A stretch of 41,409 nt of DNA from Collinsella sp. BG-O-102. Lineage in GTDB: Bacteria > Actinomycetota > Coriobacteriia > Coriobacteriales > Coriobacteriaceae. The stretch is from assembly GCF_023656745.1 (NCBI RefSeq), contig NZ_JAMOKO010000018.1, positions 1-41,409 on the forward strand, written 5' to 3'. Of this stretch, positions 15,999 to 24,450 are shown piece after piece. The notes under the pieces are model-generated. The model made no database searches. It was given only the letters and a program-made list of their open reading frames with translations, and was not told the origin of the DNA. Numbering within the stretch: position 1 is the stretch's first letter; every line of letters begins with the position of its first letter. The position numbers were made by a program, and so were the translations under genes.

Positions 15999-16896
15999 TG
16001 CAAAGAAACGTGGCGGATTGGGACGTGGACTCAATGCTTTGGTCTCAGAGGCCGAGTATGAGACCGGTGGTTCGGCTGCATCGGCTTCAAATGCCGCATC
16101 TGAAACAAAACTGCCTATTGAGGATATTGTCCCTAATCCAAATCAACCTCGAATTCACTTTAATGAAACAGAACTTCGCGAGTTGAGCGAGTCAATCCAA
16201 GAACATGGCGTTTTGCAACCACTATTGGTCCGCAAGCACGGAAATGGCTATGAGATTATTGCCGGTGAGCGTCGTTACCAGGCATCGAAACTCGCTGGCC
16301 TTGAAGAATTGCCAGTCATCATTAAGGAAGTTAATGATGAGGAAATGCTCGCTCTTGCACTTATCGAGAATCTTCAGCGTTCTGATTTGAACCCTGTCGA
16401 AGAGGCAAAGGGTTATCGTCAGCTCATTGATGCCAGCGGTATGACGCAGGAGGCGTTATCAAAGGCTGTCAGTAAGTCTCGTTCTGCAATTACAAATTCG
16501 CTTCGTTTGCTAGATCTTCCCGAAGTCGTACAGCAGATGATTTTCGAAGGCAAGCTTACTGCAGGTCATGCAAGAGCGATTCTTGCGGTTCCTTATGAAG
16601 ATGCCAGGATTCGACTTGCTGAGAAAGTTGTCGCAGAAGGTCTTTCTGTTAGAGCGACAGAAAATCTTGCTCCGTTGTTTTCTGCCGGAGAGACGCCAAG
16701 GACTCCGAGACCGGCAACACCTCAGTCATTCAAAAAGGCCGCTCGAGTACTTCGTCAAGTTTTCAACACGAATGTACGTGTGAAGAGCTCGCGTGGCAAG
16801 AACAAAATTGAAATCGAGTTCAAAGACGAGGAGGAGCTCTCCCGTATCCTTGGCGAAATGATTCAATTTGGGCAGGAGGATCAGGATGAAGAATAA
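15991..16896 (+). CDS. parB: Chromosome-partitioning protein ParB (Spo0J)
   Basis: 301 aa parS-binding CTPase clamp. N-terminal ParA-stimulating stretch KKRGGLGRGLNAL (5-17); CTP-binding motif GERRY (92-96) and ENLQR (126-130); helix-turn-helix about 151-172 (MTQEALSKAVSKSRSAITNSLR); C-terminal dimer domain about 245-301. GTG start, coupled to parA. Three perfect parS sites lie just upstream of parA, and two degenerate ones elsewhere in the window. Confidence 0.97.
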   Translation: MPSAKKRGGLGRGLNALVSEAEYETGGSAASASNAASETKLPIEDIVPNPNQPRIHFNETELRELSESIQEHGVLQPLLVRKHGNGYEIIAGERRYQASKLAGLEELPVIIKEVNDEEMLALALIENLQRSDLNPVEEAKGYRQLIDASGMTQEALSKAVSKSRSAITNSLRLLDLPEVVQQMIFEGKLTAGHARAILAVPYEDARIRLAEKVVAEGLSVRATENLAPLFSAGETPRTPRPATPQSFKKAARVLRQVFNTNVRVKSSRGKNKIEIEFKDEEELSRILGEMIQFGQEDQDEE

Positions 16897-17140
16897 GGTT
16901 CTCGCGGCTATTGCGTTGGCAACCACCGTCGCCGCTGGTGCTTTTGCGGGGTATAAGCTTGCGACAGATGATGAACTACGCGGTCGACTGCTGCGCGGAG
17001 CTCAGGATATCGTCGATACATCAAAGAAGAAAATGGATGTGATGACCGAAGATGTCGCTATGCGCACTGCTCAGATGACTAAGAATCCCAAGATTAACCA
17101 AGACTGGGTTGACCATCAATGGGAAAATGTTGGTTATTAG
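16886..17140 (+). CDS. Small membrane-anchored protein following parB
   Basis: 84 aa, no family recognised with confidence (YtxH-like by general shape). An N-terminal hydrophobic helix (about 4-24, VLAAIALATTVAAGAFAGYKLA) is followed by a charged helical region and a tail ending WVDHQWENVGY. ATG 16886 is well supported by AGGAGGATCAGG and overlaps the end of parB by 11 nt, so it is translated with the parAB operon. A role with ParAB is only suggested by position. Confidence 0.8.
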   Translation: MKNKVLAAIALATTVAAGAFAGYKLATDDELRGRLLRGAQDIVDTSKKKMDVMTEDVAMRTAQMTKNPKINQDWVDHQWENVGY

Positions 17141-17149
17141 GTACCTAAC
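17137..17149. repeat. Palindrome TTAGGTACCTAA, copy 2
   Basis: Same 13-mer as 13633-13645; it includes the stop codon of the small membrane protein gene. Confidence 0.6.
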
Positions 17150-17167
17150 AATTACTTGCCTATTTTG

Positions 17168-17207
17168 AAGGGGCCTTGTCTGATTCATGAGACAAGGGCC
17201 CCTTATT
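17168..17207 (+). terminator. Terminator of the rsmG-parA-parB operon
   Basis: aaggggccttgtc pairs with gacaagggcccctt (one bulged base) around a 10-base loop, then attttgg. Confidence 0.8.
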
Positions 17208-17249
17208 TTGGCCATAAAGCTAAGTTCACGTAAATCAAGTCCACTAGGA

Positions 17250-17298
17250 TGAAAACAAATGAAACAGCCCTGGTTGCATTATTTGCAACCAGGGCTGT
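17250..17298 (-). terminator. rlmN terminator
   Basis: 15-bp perfect stem (17264-17278 with 17284-17298, loop ttatt). Leftward it runs into the T-rich GTTTCATTTGTTTTC. Confidence 0.85.
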
Positions 17299-17302
17299 CG
17301 GA

Positions 17303-17318
17303 TGTTTCACATGAAACG
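17303..17318. promoter_or_regulatory. Degenerate parS-like site
   Basis: TGTTTCACATGAAACG matches parS at 14 of 16 positions. It lies between the rlmN terminator and the rlmN stop. Confidence 0.5.
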
Positions 17319-17337
17319 TTATGGGGGGCAGACTCCC

Positions 17338-18390
17338 CTATGCGTTCTTCTGGACCTTGAAGCGTTGCTTCAGTTGACCGCAGGCGGCATCAATATCATT
17401 GCCGCGAGAATTGCGGATCGTGGTCTCGATGCCACGAGACTCAAGGCGGCGCTGAAGATCCTCAACCTTATGAATCGGCGACGGCTTGAGCGGGCTGCCC
17501 TCGATGTCGTTAAGCTGAATCAGGTTAACGTGGCACAGCGTTCCCTCGCAGAAGTCGCAGAGCGCCTGCATCTCGGGATTCGTGTCGTTGACGCCTTCGA
17601 TCATGGCATACTCATAGGTCGGTCGGCGTCCGGTCTTCTCGGTGTAGAGCTGAAGCGCCTCGTGAAGGCGAAGTAGCGTGTACTTCTTAACGCCAGGCAT
17701 AATCTTGTTGCGCGTGGACTGGATAGCGGAGTGCAGCGACACAGCGAGCGTGAACTGCTCGGGAATGTCGGCAAACTTGCGAATGCCTGGAATAACACCG
17801 CTGGTGGAGACAGTAAGATGACGGGCGCCGATGCCGATGCCATCGGGGTCGTTAAGGATGCGCAGTGCCTTGAGAACCTCGTCGTAGTTGGCAAACGGCT
17901 CGCCCTGACCCATGAAAACGACGCTTGTGGCGCGCTCGCCAAAGTCGTTGGATACATGAAGCACCTGGTCGACGATCTCTTGAGCGCTCAGAGAGCGCTT
18001 GAGGCCGTTGAGACCAGTAGCGCAAAAGGCGCAGCCCATGCCACAGCCAGCCTGAGTAGAAACACAGACGGAGAGTTTATTGCGGCGAGGCATGCCAACG
18101 GTCTCGACGGAAATGCCGTCGTGGTACTCGAGCAGATACTTGCGCGAGCCGTCCTTGGAAACCTGTTTGGTAAGCTCCGTCGGCGTGTCGAAGGCAAATG
18201 CCTCTTTAAGCTGCTCGCGGAAGGCCTTGGGAAGGTTAGTCATATCATCAAACGAACAAACGTTCTTCTCAAAGACCCATTCGATGAGTTGCTTGGCGCG
18301 GAAAGCGGGCTGGCCGAGTTCTGCCACGAGCTCGCGAATATCGTTTTGGCTCAAGTCGCGAATGTCCTGAGATTTAGTCCTGGGATTCAT
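17338..18390 (-). CDS. rlmN: Dual-specificity 23S rRNA/tRNA adenine-C2 methyltransferase RlmN
   Basis: 350 aa radical-SAM enzyme that methylates C2 of A2503 in 23S rRNA and A37 of some tRNAs. [4Fe-4S] cluster motif C116-x3-C120-x2-C123; methyl-carrying cysteine C337 in DIDAACGQL; GQGEPFANYD is the family GEP region. ATG 18390 with AAAGG upstream. It is a single gene facing left, divergent from ddl; its terminator is at 17250-17298. Confidence 0.96.
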   Translation of the reverse strand: MNPRTKSQDIRDLSQNDIRELVAELGQPAFRAKQLIEWVFEKNVCSFDDMTNLPKAFREQLKEAFAFDTPTELTKQVSKDGSRKYLLEYHDGISVETVGMPRRNKLSVCVSTQAGCGMGCAFCATGLNGLKRSLSAQEIVDQVLHVSNDFGERATSVVFMGQGEPFANYDEVLKALRILNDPDGIGIGARHLTVSTSGVIPGIRKFADIPEQFTLAVSLHSAIQSTRNKIMPGVKKYTLLRLHEALQLYTEKTGRRPTYEYAMIEGVNDTNPEMQALCDFCEGTLCHVNLIQLNDIEGSPLKPSPIHKVEDLQRRLESRGIETTIRNSRGNDIDAACGQLKQRFKVQKNA

Positions 18391-18405
18391 GGAAGCCTTT
18401 CGATT

Positions 18406-18435
18406 TTGGGGAAACGTAGAGGGTATCGCTACAAT
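18406..18435 (+). promoter_or_regulatory. ddl promoter
   Basis: -10 TACAAT (18430-18435) and a weak -35 TTGGGG (18406-18411), spacer 18 bp, about 40 bases before ddl. Confidence 0.55.
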
Positions 18436-18475
18436 ATGGTATCAGCTGCAGAAATTATAGAGGAGGAGTCTGCCC

Positions 18476-19441
18476 ATGCCGGGTAAAAGCCTAGAGAACA
18501 TGCACGTAGCGGTCTTGGCGGGCGGTCATTCCGCTGAGCGCGAGATCTCGCTCAATTCGGGAAAGAACGTCGTGGTGGCCTTGAAGGAGGCCGGCTACAC
18601 TTCGGTGGAGCTGCTCGACACCGCCGCCGATGACTTTATGGTGACTATGGCGACCGGCGGCTTTGACGTGGCGTTTATCGCCATGCACGGCGCCGGCGGC
18701 GAGGATGGCGCCATGCAGGGGGCCATGGAGACCCTGGGTGTCCCCTACACGGCCTCGGGCGTGCTTGCCAGCGCCTGCGGTGCCGACAAGGAGGTCTCTA
18801 AGCTCTTGTACGCCAAGGCGGGCATCCCCATTGCCCCCGGCCTCGCGCTCGAGGTGGGCGATGAAGTCGATATCGATCATATCGTCGAGGTTTGTGGCGA
18901 GCGCTGCTTTGTGAAGCCGGCCGTCAACGGTTCCAGCTATGGCATTTCCCTGGTCCATGAGCCCTCCGAGCTGCCCGCGGCAATCGCCAAGGCGTTTGAG
19001 TACGGCGACAAAGTGCTGGTCGAGAAGTGCATCGAGGGTACCGAGATCACCGTCGGCGTGTACGGCGAGGACGACGTGCGCGCTCTGCCGATTGTCGAGA
19101 TTCGTAAGCCCAAGGACTGCGAGTTCTACGATCTGGACGTGAAGTATGTCGACCCTACGGACATCCATCGCATTCCGGCGCAGATTTCACCCGAGAATTA
19201 CACTCGCGCTCAGGAGCTTGCCTGCGCTGCTCACAAGGCCCTCGGTTGCCTGGGTATCTCGCGCAGCGACTTTATTGTGAGTGAGGACGGCCCCGTCATC
19301 CTCGAGACCAATACCATTCCCGGCATGACCGATACGTCGCTGTATCCGGATGAGATCCGCCACACCGACGACATGACGTTCCCGCAGGTCTGTGACAGCC
19401 TGATCCGTATGGGCCTTCGTCGAGCGGGCATTGCATGCTAA
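18476..19441 (+). CDS. ddl: D-alanine--D-alanine ligase
   Basis: 321 aa ATP-grasp ligase making the D-Ala-D-Ala dipeptide for peptidoglycan. N-terminal GGHSAEREISLNSG; ATP-grasp centre CFVKPAVNGSSYGI; CEFYDLDVKY carries the Tyr typical of D-Ala-D-Ala (not D-Lac) ligases; C-terminal LETNTIPGMTDTSL. AGAGGAGG before ATG 18476. The last codons overlap the next gene by 7 nt. Confidence 0.95.
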   Translation: MPGKSLENMHVAVLAGGHSAEREISLNSGKNVVVALKEAGYTSVELLDTAADDFMVTMATGGFDVAFIAMHGAGGEDGAMQGAMETLGVPYTASGVLASACGADKEVSKLLYAKAGIPIAPGLALEVGDEVDIDHIVEVCGERCFVKPAVNGSSYGISLVHEPSELPAAIAKAFEYGDKVLVEKCIEGTEITVGVYGEDDVRALPIVEIRKPKDCEFYDLDVKYVDPTDIHRIPAQISPENYTRAQELACAAHKALGCLGISRSDFIVSEDGPVILETNTIPGMTDTSLYPDEIRHTDDMTFPQVCDSLIRMGLRRAGIAC

Positions 19442-22329
19442 TCGAGGACGCGGTTTCGTCAGGAACGCCGCAGTTTGTCATCGACTCCTATGCCACGCTT
19501 GCCGAACGCGCCAAAACGCAGTCCTTCGGCCTTATCGAGGAAGATGTAATTGTCCTCGATACCGAGACCACAGGTCTTTCGGTGCAGGACAACGAGCTGA
19601 TCGAGATCTCGGCGGCCCGTCTTTCGGGCCGCGAGATCGTCGACCGCTTCGATACCTTCGTGCATCCCAAGCAGCTGATTCCCGCCGAGATTACCGAGCT
19701 CACGAGCATTACAAATGCCGATGTGGCAGATGCCCCGTCGGCCGTTGAGGCCGTAGCCGCTCTCGCCGATTTTGTCGGTGGTTGCCCGGTAATCGCACAT
19801 AACGCCACGTTCGACCGCTCGTTTATCGAGTCGGTCAAAGGCGGCGTCAACGTGAGCGATATTTGGATCGATTCGCTGGCGCTGTCGCGCATCGCGCTTC
19901 CGCGCCTGGCCTCGCACAAGCTGTCTTTTATGGCCGATCTGTTTGGCTGTGACTCGGTATCACACCGTGCCAATGCCGACGTCGACGCCCTGTGTGGCGT
20001 ATGGCGCGTGTTGCTCGTGGCACTCACCGACTTGCCCCAGGGCCTCATGGCGCGCCTAGCCGACATGCATCCGGACGTGCCTTGGTCCTATCGTCCAATC
20101 TTCTCATTCTTGGCGGGGCAGAACCCTGGTTCTATCTTCTCTCTCAGCGCCGCCCGTGCTGACGTTCTCAAGGCCGATCGCGCCGACGATCGGGTGGACG
20201 CCGACGAACTGCCGGTACTCAGGATGCCGAGTCGTGAGGAGATTGAGGCAGACTATGCGCCAGGTGGCCTGGTCAATCGCATGTATCCCACCTACGAGCC
20301 GCGTGATGAGCAGATCGCGATGGCGCTCGAGGTCTGCGATGCGCTGGTCACGGGCACTCATCGTGTAATTGAGGCGGGCACGGGCGTCGGCAAATCGATG
20401 GCCTATCTGGTGCCTTTTGCCGAGGCAGCACGCCGTAACAACATCACGGTTGGTATTGCGACCAAATCGAACAATCTTGCCGACCAGCTCATGTACCATG
20501 AGCTGCCAAAACTTGCCGAGCAACTGGACGGTGGCCTGTCATTTTGCGCTCTCAAGGGCTATGACCACTATCCGTGCCTGCGCAAGCTTGAGCGCATGAG
20601 CCGCGGCCAGGTCGAGATTACCACCAAGCGCGATCCGGCGGACACGCTCACGGCGGTCGCGGTCATTATGGCGTACGTCTGCCAATCAGCCGATGGCGAC
20701 CTCGACTCGCTCGGCATTCGGTGGCGCAGCGTCAACCGCCCCGACTTTACGACGGCCTCGCGCGAGTGTGCTCGTCGCCTCTGCCCGTTTTTCCCTGATA
20801 AATGTTTGGTCCACGGCGCTCGACGTCGTGCGGCGCATGCCGACGTGGTGGTCACCAATCATTCCCTGCTGTTCCGCAATGTCGCGGCCGAGGGCAGGAT
20901 TTTGCCTCCGATTCGTCATTGGGTAATCGACGAGGCCCATTCCATCGAGCGCGAGGCGCGCCGTCAGTGGGCGCGCGTGGTGTCGGCGGACGAATCACGC
21001 GTTCTGTTTGAGCGCCTGGGTGGCTCGAGCACCGGCGCGCTAAGCCAGGTTTCCCGTGATTTGGCAACCTCCGAGGGCTCTACGCTCTATCTGGGCCTTA
21101 CTGCCAAGGCGACCTCGACGGTTGCGCGTGCGAGCATGGCGATCGCCGACGTGTTCGATGGCGTTCGCGAGCTCGGCCGCCGTGCCCGTGGGGGTTATGA
21201 CAATGCCAATCTATGGATTGGCCCCGAGCTGCGCGAATCTGACGACTGGCATGATTTCTTACAGTCGGCTTACACTGCCATCGACGCATTGGAACAAGCT
21301 GACAAGAGCGTCGACGCGCTGGTACAAGCCGTCGCCGCCGACAAGCCCGAGGTTGTTGTCGACCTGGGTGATATCTCGCGCCGCCTGCACGAGCTGGCCG
21401 AGAACCTCAAGCTCATCATTGATGGCACCGATGAACACTACGTGTATTCGCTGCAGGTCAATCGCAGGCTGCGTGCCGGCGGAGAGTCAATGACCGCAGA
21501 GCGCATCGACATTGGCGAGGCCTTGGCAACCGAGTGGCTGCCCGAGGTTCACACGGCTATCTTTACCTCGGCGACCATGACGGTGTCCAAAAGCTTTGAA
21601 CACTTTAACCACGCGGTCGGCCTCGATCGCATTGGTGCTTCAACATCCACATCGCTGCACTTGGACTCGAGCTACGACTTCGATTCGAACATGGCTGTAG
21701 TCGTTGCGGGCGATATCCCCGATCCGCGCGATCGTGAGAGCTATCTTACGGCGCTCGAGCGCGTGCTGGTCGACGCCCATCTTGCCATGGGCGGATCGGT
21801 GCTCACGCTGTTCACCAATCGGCGCGACATGGAAGACCTGTACGCCCGCGTTGAGCCCAAAATGGCCCGTGCGGGTCTGGAGCTCAACTGCCAGCAGCGC
21901 AACTCATCTCCTCGTCGCCTGCGCGACCGGTTTATCAACGAGCCGACCTCGTCGCTTTTTGCACTTAAGGCCTTCTGGGAGGGATTCGACGCCAGCGGCG
22001 AGACGCTGCGCTGCGTCATCATTCCCAAGCTGCCGTTCTCGAGCCCCACGGACCCGCTCTCGTGCGAGCGCAACCTGCGCGAAGACCGCGCTTGGGCGCG
22101 CTATTCGCTGCCCGAGGCGGTGCTCGAGGTCAAGCAGGCGGCCGGCCGCCTTATCCGCTCGTCGACCGATTGCGGCGTGCTGATTCTGGCCGACCCGCGC
22201 CTGGTGACGAAGGGCTACGGAAAGAAGTTCTTAACGTCGCTGCCCACGAGCTCCTACCAGCGCATCGAATCGGCGCAGATCGGGCACTATCTGCAACTGT
22301 GGCGTGCACGCCACGAGCGGCGGCGCTAA
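19435..22329 (+). CDS. DinG-type helicase with N-terminal 3'-5' exonuclease domain
   Basis: 964 aa fusion. Residues 38-190 are a DEDD exonuclease: Exo I DTETTG (42-47), Exo II HNATFD (122-127), Exo III HRANADVD (177-184). The rest is an XPD/DinG superfamily 2 helicase: Walker A GTGVGKS (315-321), DEAH (499-502), and four cysteines suited to an iron-sulfur cluster (C381, C445, C450, C457). Both activities look intact by motif. Such proteins act in DNA repair and R-loop or fork processing. It is translationally coupled to ddl. Its stop overlaps the convergent WYL gene stop by 4 nt. Confidence 0.93.
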   Translation: MLIEDAVSSGTPQFVIDSYATLAERAKTQSFGLIEEDVIVLDTETTGLSVQDNELIEISAARLSGREIVDRFDTFVHPKQLIPAEITELTSITNADVADAPSAVEAVAALADFVGGCPVIAHNATFDRSFIESVKGGVNVSDIWIDSLALSRIALPRLASHKLSFMADLFGCDSVSHRANADVDALCGVWRVLLVALTDLPQGLMARLADMHPDVPWSYRPIFSFLAGQNPGSIFSLSAARADVLKADRADDRVDADELPVLRMPSREEIEADYAPGGLVNRMYPTYEPRDEQIAMALEVCDALVTGTHRVIEAGTGVGKSMAYLVPFAEAARRNNITVGIATKSNNLADQLMYHELPKLAEQLDGGLSFCALKGYDHYPCLRKLERMSRGQVEITTKRDPADTLTAVAVIMAYVCQSADGDLDSLGIRWRSVNRPDFTTASRECARRLCPFFPDKCLVHGARRRAAHADVVVTNHSLLFRNVAAEGRILPPIRHWVIDEAHSIEREARRQWARVVSADESRVLFERLGGSSTGALSQVSRDLATSEGSTLYLGLTAKATSTVARASMAIADVFDGVRELGRRARGGYDNANLWIGPELRESDDWHDFLQSAYTAIDALEQADKSVDALVQAVAADKPEVVVDLGDISRRLHELAENLKLIIDGTDEHYVYSLQVNRRLRAGGESMTAERIDIGEALATEWLPEVHTAIFTSATMTVSKSFEHFNHAVGLDRIGASTSTSLHLDSSYDFDSNMAVVVAGDIPDPRDRESYLTALERVLVDAHLAMGGSVLTLFTNRRDMEDLYARVEPKMARAGLELNCQQRNSSPRRLRDRFINEPTSSLFALKAFWEGFDASGETLRCVIIPKLPFSSPTDPLSCERNLREDRAWARYSLPEAVLEVKQAAGRLIRSSTDCGVLILADPRLVTKGYGKKFLTSLPTSSYQRIESAQIGHYLQLWRARHERRR

Positions 22330-23243
22330 AGCGGACAGACGAGGGTTTTTGCCATATCGCACAGACGCTTTGACAGGGCGGGGTCATCCAAGATGTGGAT
22401 GGCTCCGCCCGCTGCAATTATCTGGCTCAGTAGCCAACGCTCGGAGCCGTAATGCACGGTTACCGTTGCCATGTCTGCTCCGCTGCGCTCGATTAGGGTG
22501 ATGCCGGCCCAGTCCAGATGCTCCGCCATATCGAATGGCATCAAGAGCTTTGCACTACGCTGCGTCCGGGCAAGGGAATCGTGGAGGGATGCGACGTCCG
22601 GTGCATGAGGCACGACGGAGTCTTCCGTCAAGGCGAGTCCCTCGATTTTATCCATGCGATAGGTGCGCTGCTCATCGACCGCGATGTCCCAGGCAATCAG
22701 GTATGTTTGGTCGCCGTTTGCCGTAATGCGCAAGGGGTCGACCAGACGCTCACGTGGCCGTGCATCGTCCATCGAGCGATACGAGATGCGGCAGCGAACG
22801 CCGTCCTGAATGGCGCAGCTCAGCTGCTGCCAGTGCGACCCGTGGTTGACGGTGTCAAAGACGCGCTGGTTATAGCCGAGCTCTTCGGGTAGAAGAGCAT
22901 GCCGAATCCGGGCTGCCGTCTGTGGCTCGATCCCCAACGATTCAAGTTCGTGGTTGAGCACAGCGCCCTCGGCGGCACTCAGGCGCAACGGTAGAACACG
23001 CCCGGCGTCGCCGGTGAGGACCACACGCTCGCCGTGGCATTCGCAGATGATGCGCGCGCCCGATTCTCGGTCCGCGAGCGTCGAGACGATCTCGAGAATC
23101 TCGTCGAGTGACACCCCTGTGATGTCAAAGCGGCTGCAAATCTCGGCTCGTGTCATGCCGCTCTCGCCGGCGGCGTAGAGGGCCTCCATGATGTCGATGG
23201 CGCGCGAGAGTCTCTGCTCGCTGGTGAGTTTACGCACGGGCAT
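22326..23243 (-). CDS. WYL-domain transcriptional regulator (PafC-like)
   Basis: 305 aa. N-terminal winged helix (about 10-60, AGESGMTRAEICSRFDITGVSL), a linker domain, and a WYL domain (QTYLIAWDIAVDEQRTYRMDKIEGL), here with YLIAW in place of WYL. Actinobacterial PafB/PafC pairs form a WYL activator of the RecA-independent DNA-damage response. The ATG at 23243 is preferred over a TTG at 23264; it overlaps the upstream WYL gene by 14 nt, so both are co-translated. The pair lies tail-to-tail with a helicase gene. Confidence 0.85.
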   Translation of the reverse strand: MPVRKLTSEQRLSRAIDIMEALYAAGESGMTRAEICSRFDITGVSLDEILEIVSTLADRESGARIICECHGERVVLTGDAGRVLPLRLSAAEGAVLNHELESLGIEPQTAARIRHALLPEELGYNQRVFDTVNHGSHWQQLSCAIQDGVRCRISYRSMDDARPRERLVDPLRITANGDQTYLIAWDIAVDEQRTYRMDKIEGLALTEDSVVPHAPDVASLHDSLARTQRSAKLLMPFDMAEHLDWAGITLIERSGADMATVTVHYGSERWLLSQIIAAGGAIHILDDPALSKRLCDMAKTLVCPL

Positions 23244-24252
23244 GCTCGTGCACCGTCCTTTCAATGAGGCGGTTCCACGCCTGCTTGAGCGATTTGGGGG
23301 CCATGGGCCTCATGCCGTCCATGGCGTGGGCCATGCAAAATGAGGCGGCGGCTTCAAGGTCACGCACGTCAACGGTCCAGGTCCATCCCGCATCGGTGTG
23401 TGCGAGCTCACCTCGCCCGCGCGTGAGGCCGTTGATCATATCGATCTGCGTCTGAGGGGCGAACGAGAACGTGGCTGCAACGGGCGGTCGGTCGGCAAAA
23501 TCGAATTCAAAGAACAGATAGTCGTTGAGATTGAAGTCCGCAGGGATGGCGTAGGCCTTCGAAGGACGCCAAGCGCGAACGATACGGTCGCAGCGGAATG
23601 TCCTGATGCCGTCGGTGACATTGTCGAGGCCGCAGAAGTACGCCACGCCCTCGCGTTCGAACATGCCGTAGACGCAGACGGTACGTTCTTTCTGCTCGCC
23701 GCGTCCGTTCTGATATAAAAATCGCAGCGCGCATCGCTCGGCAAAGGCGCTCCATACCGCATCGACGGTGGGAGAGCGGCGGATTGGTGCTTCGTCCACC
23801 GTCGTCCTACCGGTGAGATAGGCAATCTTGGAGCGAATATCGGCAAGCGGTGCGGCAAAAGTGGATGAGCCGGCCGCTAGTGTCTGGTCGATGGCGTTGA
23901 GCAGGATATCGGCGTCGTCTGCGGTGATGAGGCCGCCTGCTGCAAAGGTGTGCTCGCGGTCGATTGTCCACGAGCTTTCCTCGGTCTCCTGCGCACCGGC
24001 GGGGCGAACCTCCTTGATTAAGATGCCACGCTCGAGCAGTTTGTCACGATCGCGCCGAAACTTGCGCTTATCCGAGTCGATGTTGCCGGAGCCATATCCC
24101 AGGTCGGAATCCAAGACGATCTGCTCGGTCGTCAGCGGTTCGGGGGAGCTGTTGAGCACAAAGAAAAGATTGAGGATGCGCTGGGCCGTTTTATCGAAAC
24201 TGGGCTCCGAATTCCCCTTTTTAATTGTCGCGGTCGTGTCGCTTGCCGTCAT
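23230..24252 (-). CDS. WYL-domain transcriptional regulator (PafB-like)
   Basis: 340 aa. N-terminal helix-turn-helix (LTTEQIVLDSDLGY, then RRDRDKLLERGILI), then a WYL domain with GVAYFCGLDNVTDGIRTFRCDRI, and a C-terminal WCX-like region. GAGGA precedes ATG 24252. First gene of the two-gene WYL operon. WYL domains sense single-stranded nucleic acid or nucleotides in characterised members; the ligand here is unknown. Confidence 0.85.
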   Translation of the reverse strand: MTASDTTATIKKGNSEPSFDKTAQRILNLFFVLNSSPEPLTTEQIVLDSDLGYGSGNIDSDKRKFRRDRDKLLERGILIKEVRPAGAQETEESSWTIDREHTFAAGGLITADDADILLNAIDQTLAAGSSTFAAPLADIRSKIAYLTGRTTVDEAPIRRSPTVDAVWSAFAERCALRFLYQNGRGEQKERTVCVYGMFEREGVAYFCGLDNVTDGIRTFRCDRIVRAWRPSKAYAIPADFNLNDYLFFEFDFADRPPVAATFSFAPQTQIDMINGLTRGRGELAHTDAGWTWTVDVRDLEAAASFCMAHAMDGMRPMAPKSLKQAWNRLIERTVHEHARA

Positions 24253-24450
24253 AGAGTCCTCGCATGAGAAGGTGGTTTGCTGCCATGATTTTAGTCCGAT
24301 ATGGAGATTAGGCTATATCCTTGTCCGCTCGGGGCGTTAAGATGGCCCGAATTCGGTCGTTTGCGCTCGCTCGGGGTATACTTTCGACTATATACGGTTC
24401 TAATGTGCATGCATTGGGCCTATTTGTCGGATTATGGATGTGGAGCGCAC
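24253..24450. promoter_or_regulatory. Divergent intergenic region
   Basis: 198 bp between the WYL operon and the M28-like gene. A -10-like TATACT at 24377-24382 faces right, with only a weak TTCGGT 19 bp upstream; a further tatata follows at 24389. No gene is supported here; longer frames reading through it lack a ribosome site. Confidence 0.4.
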
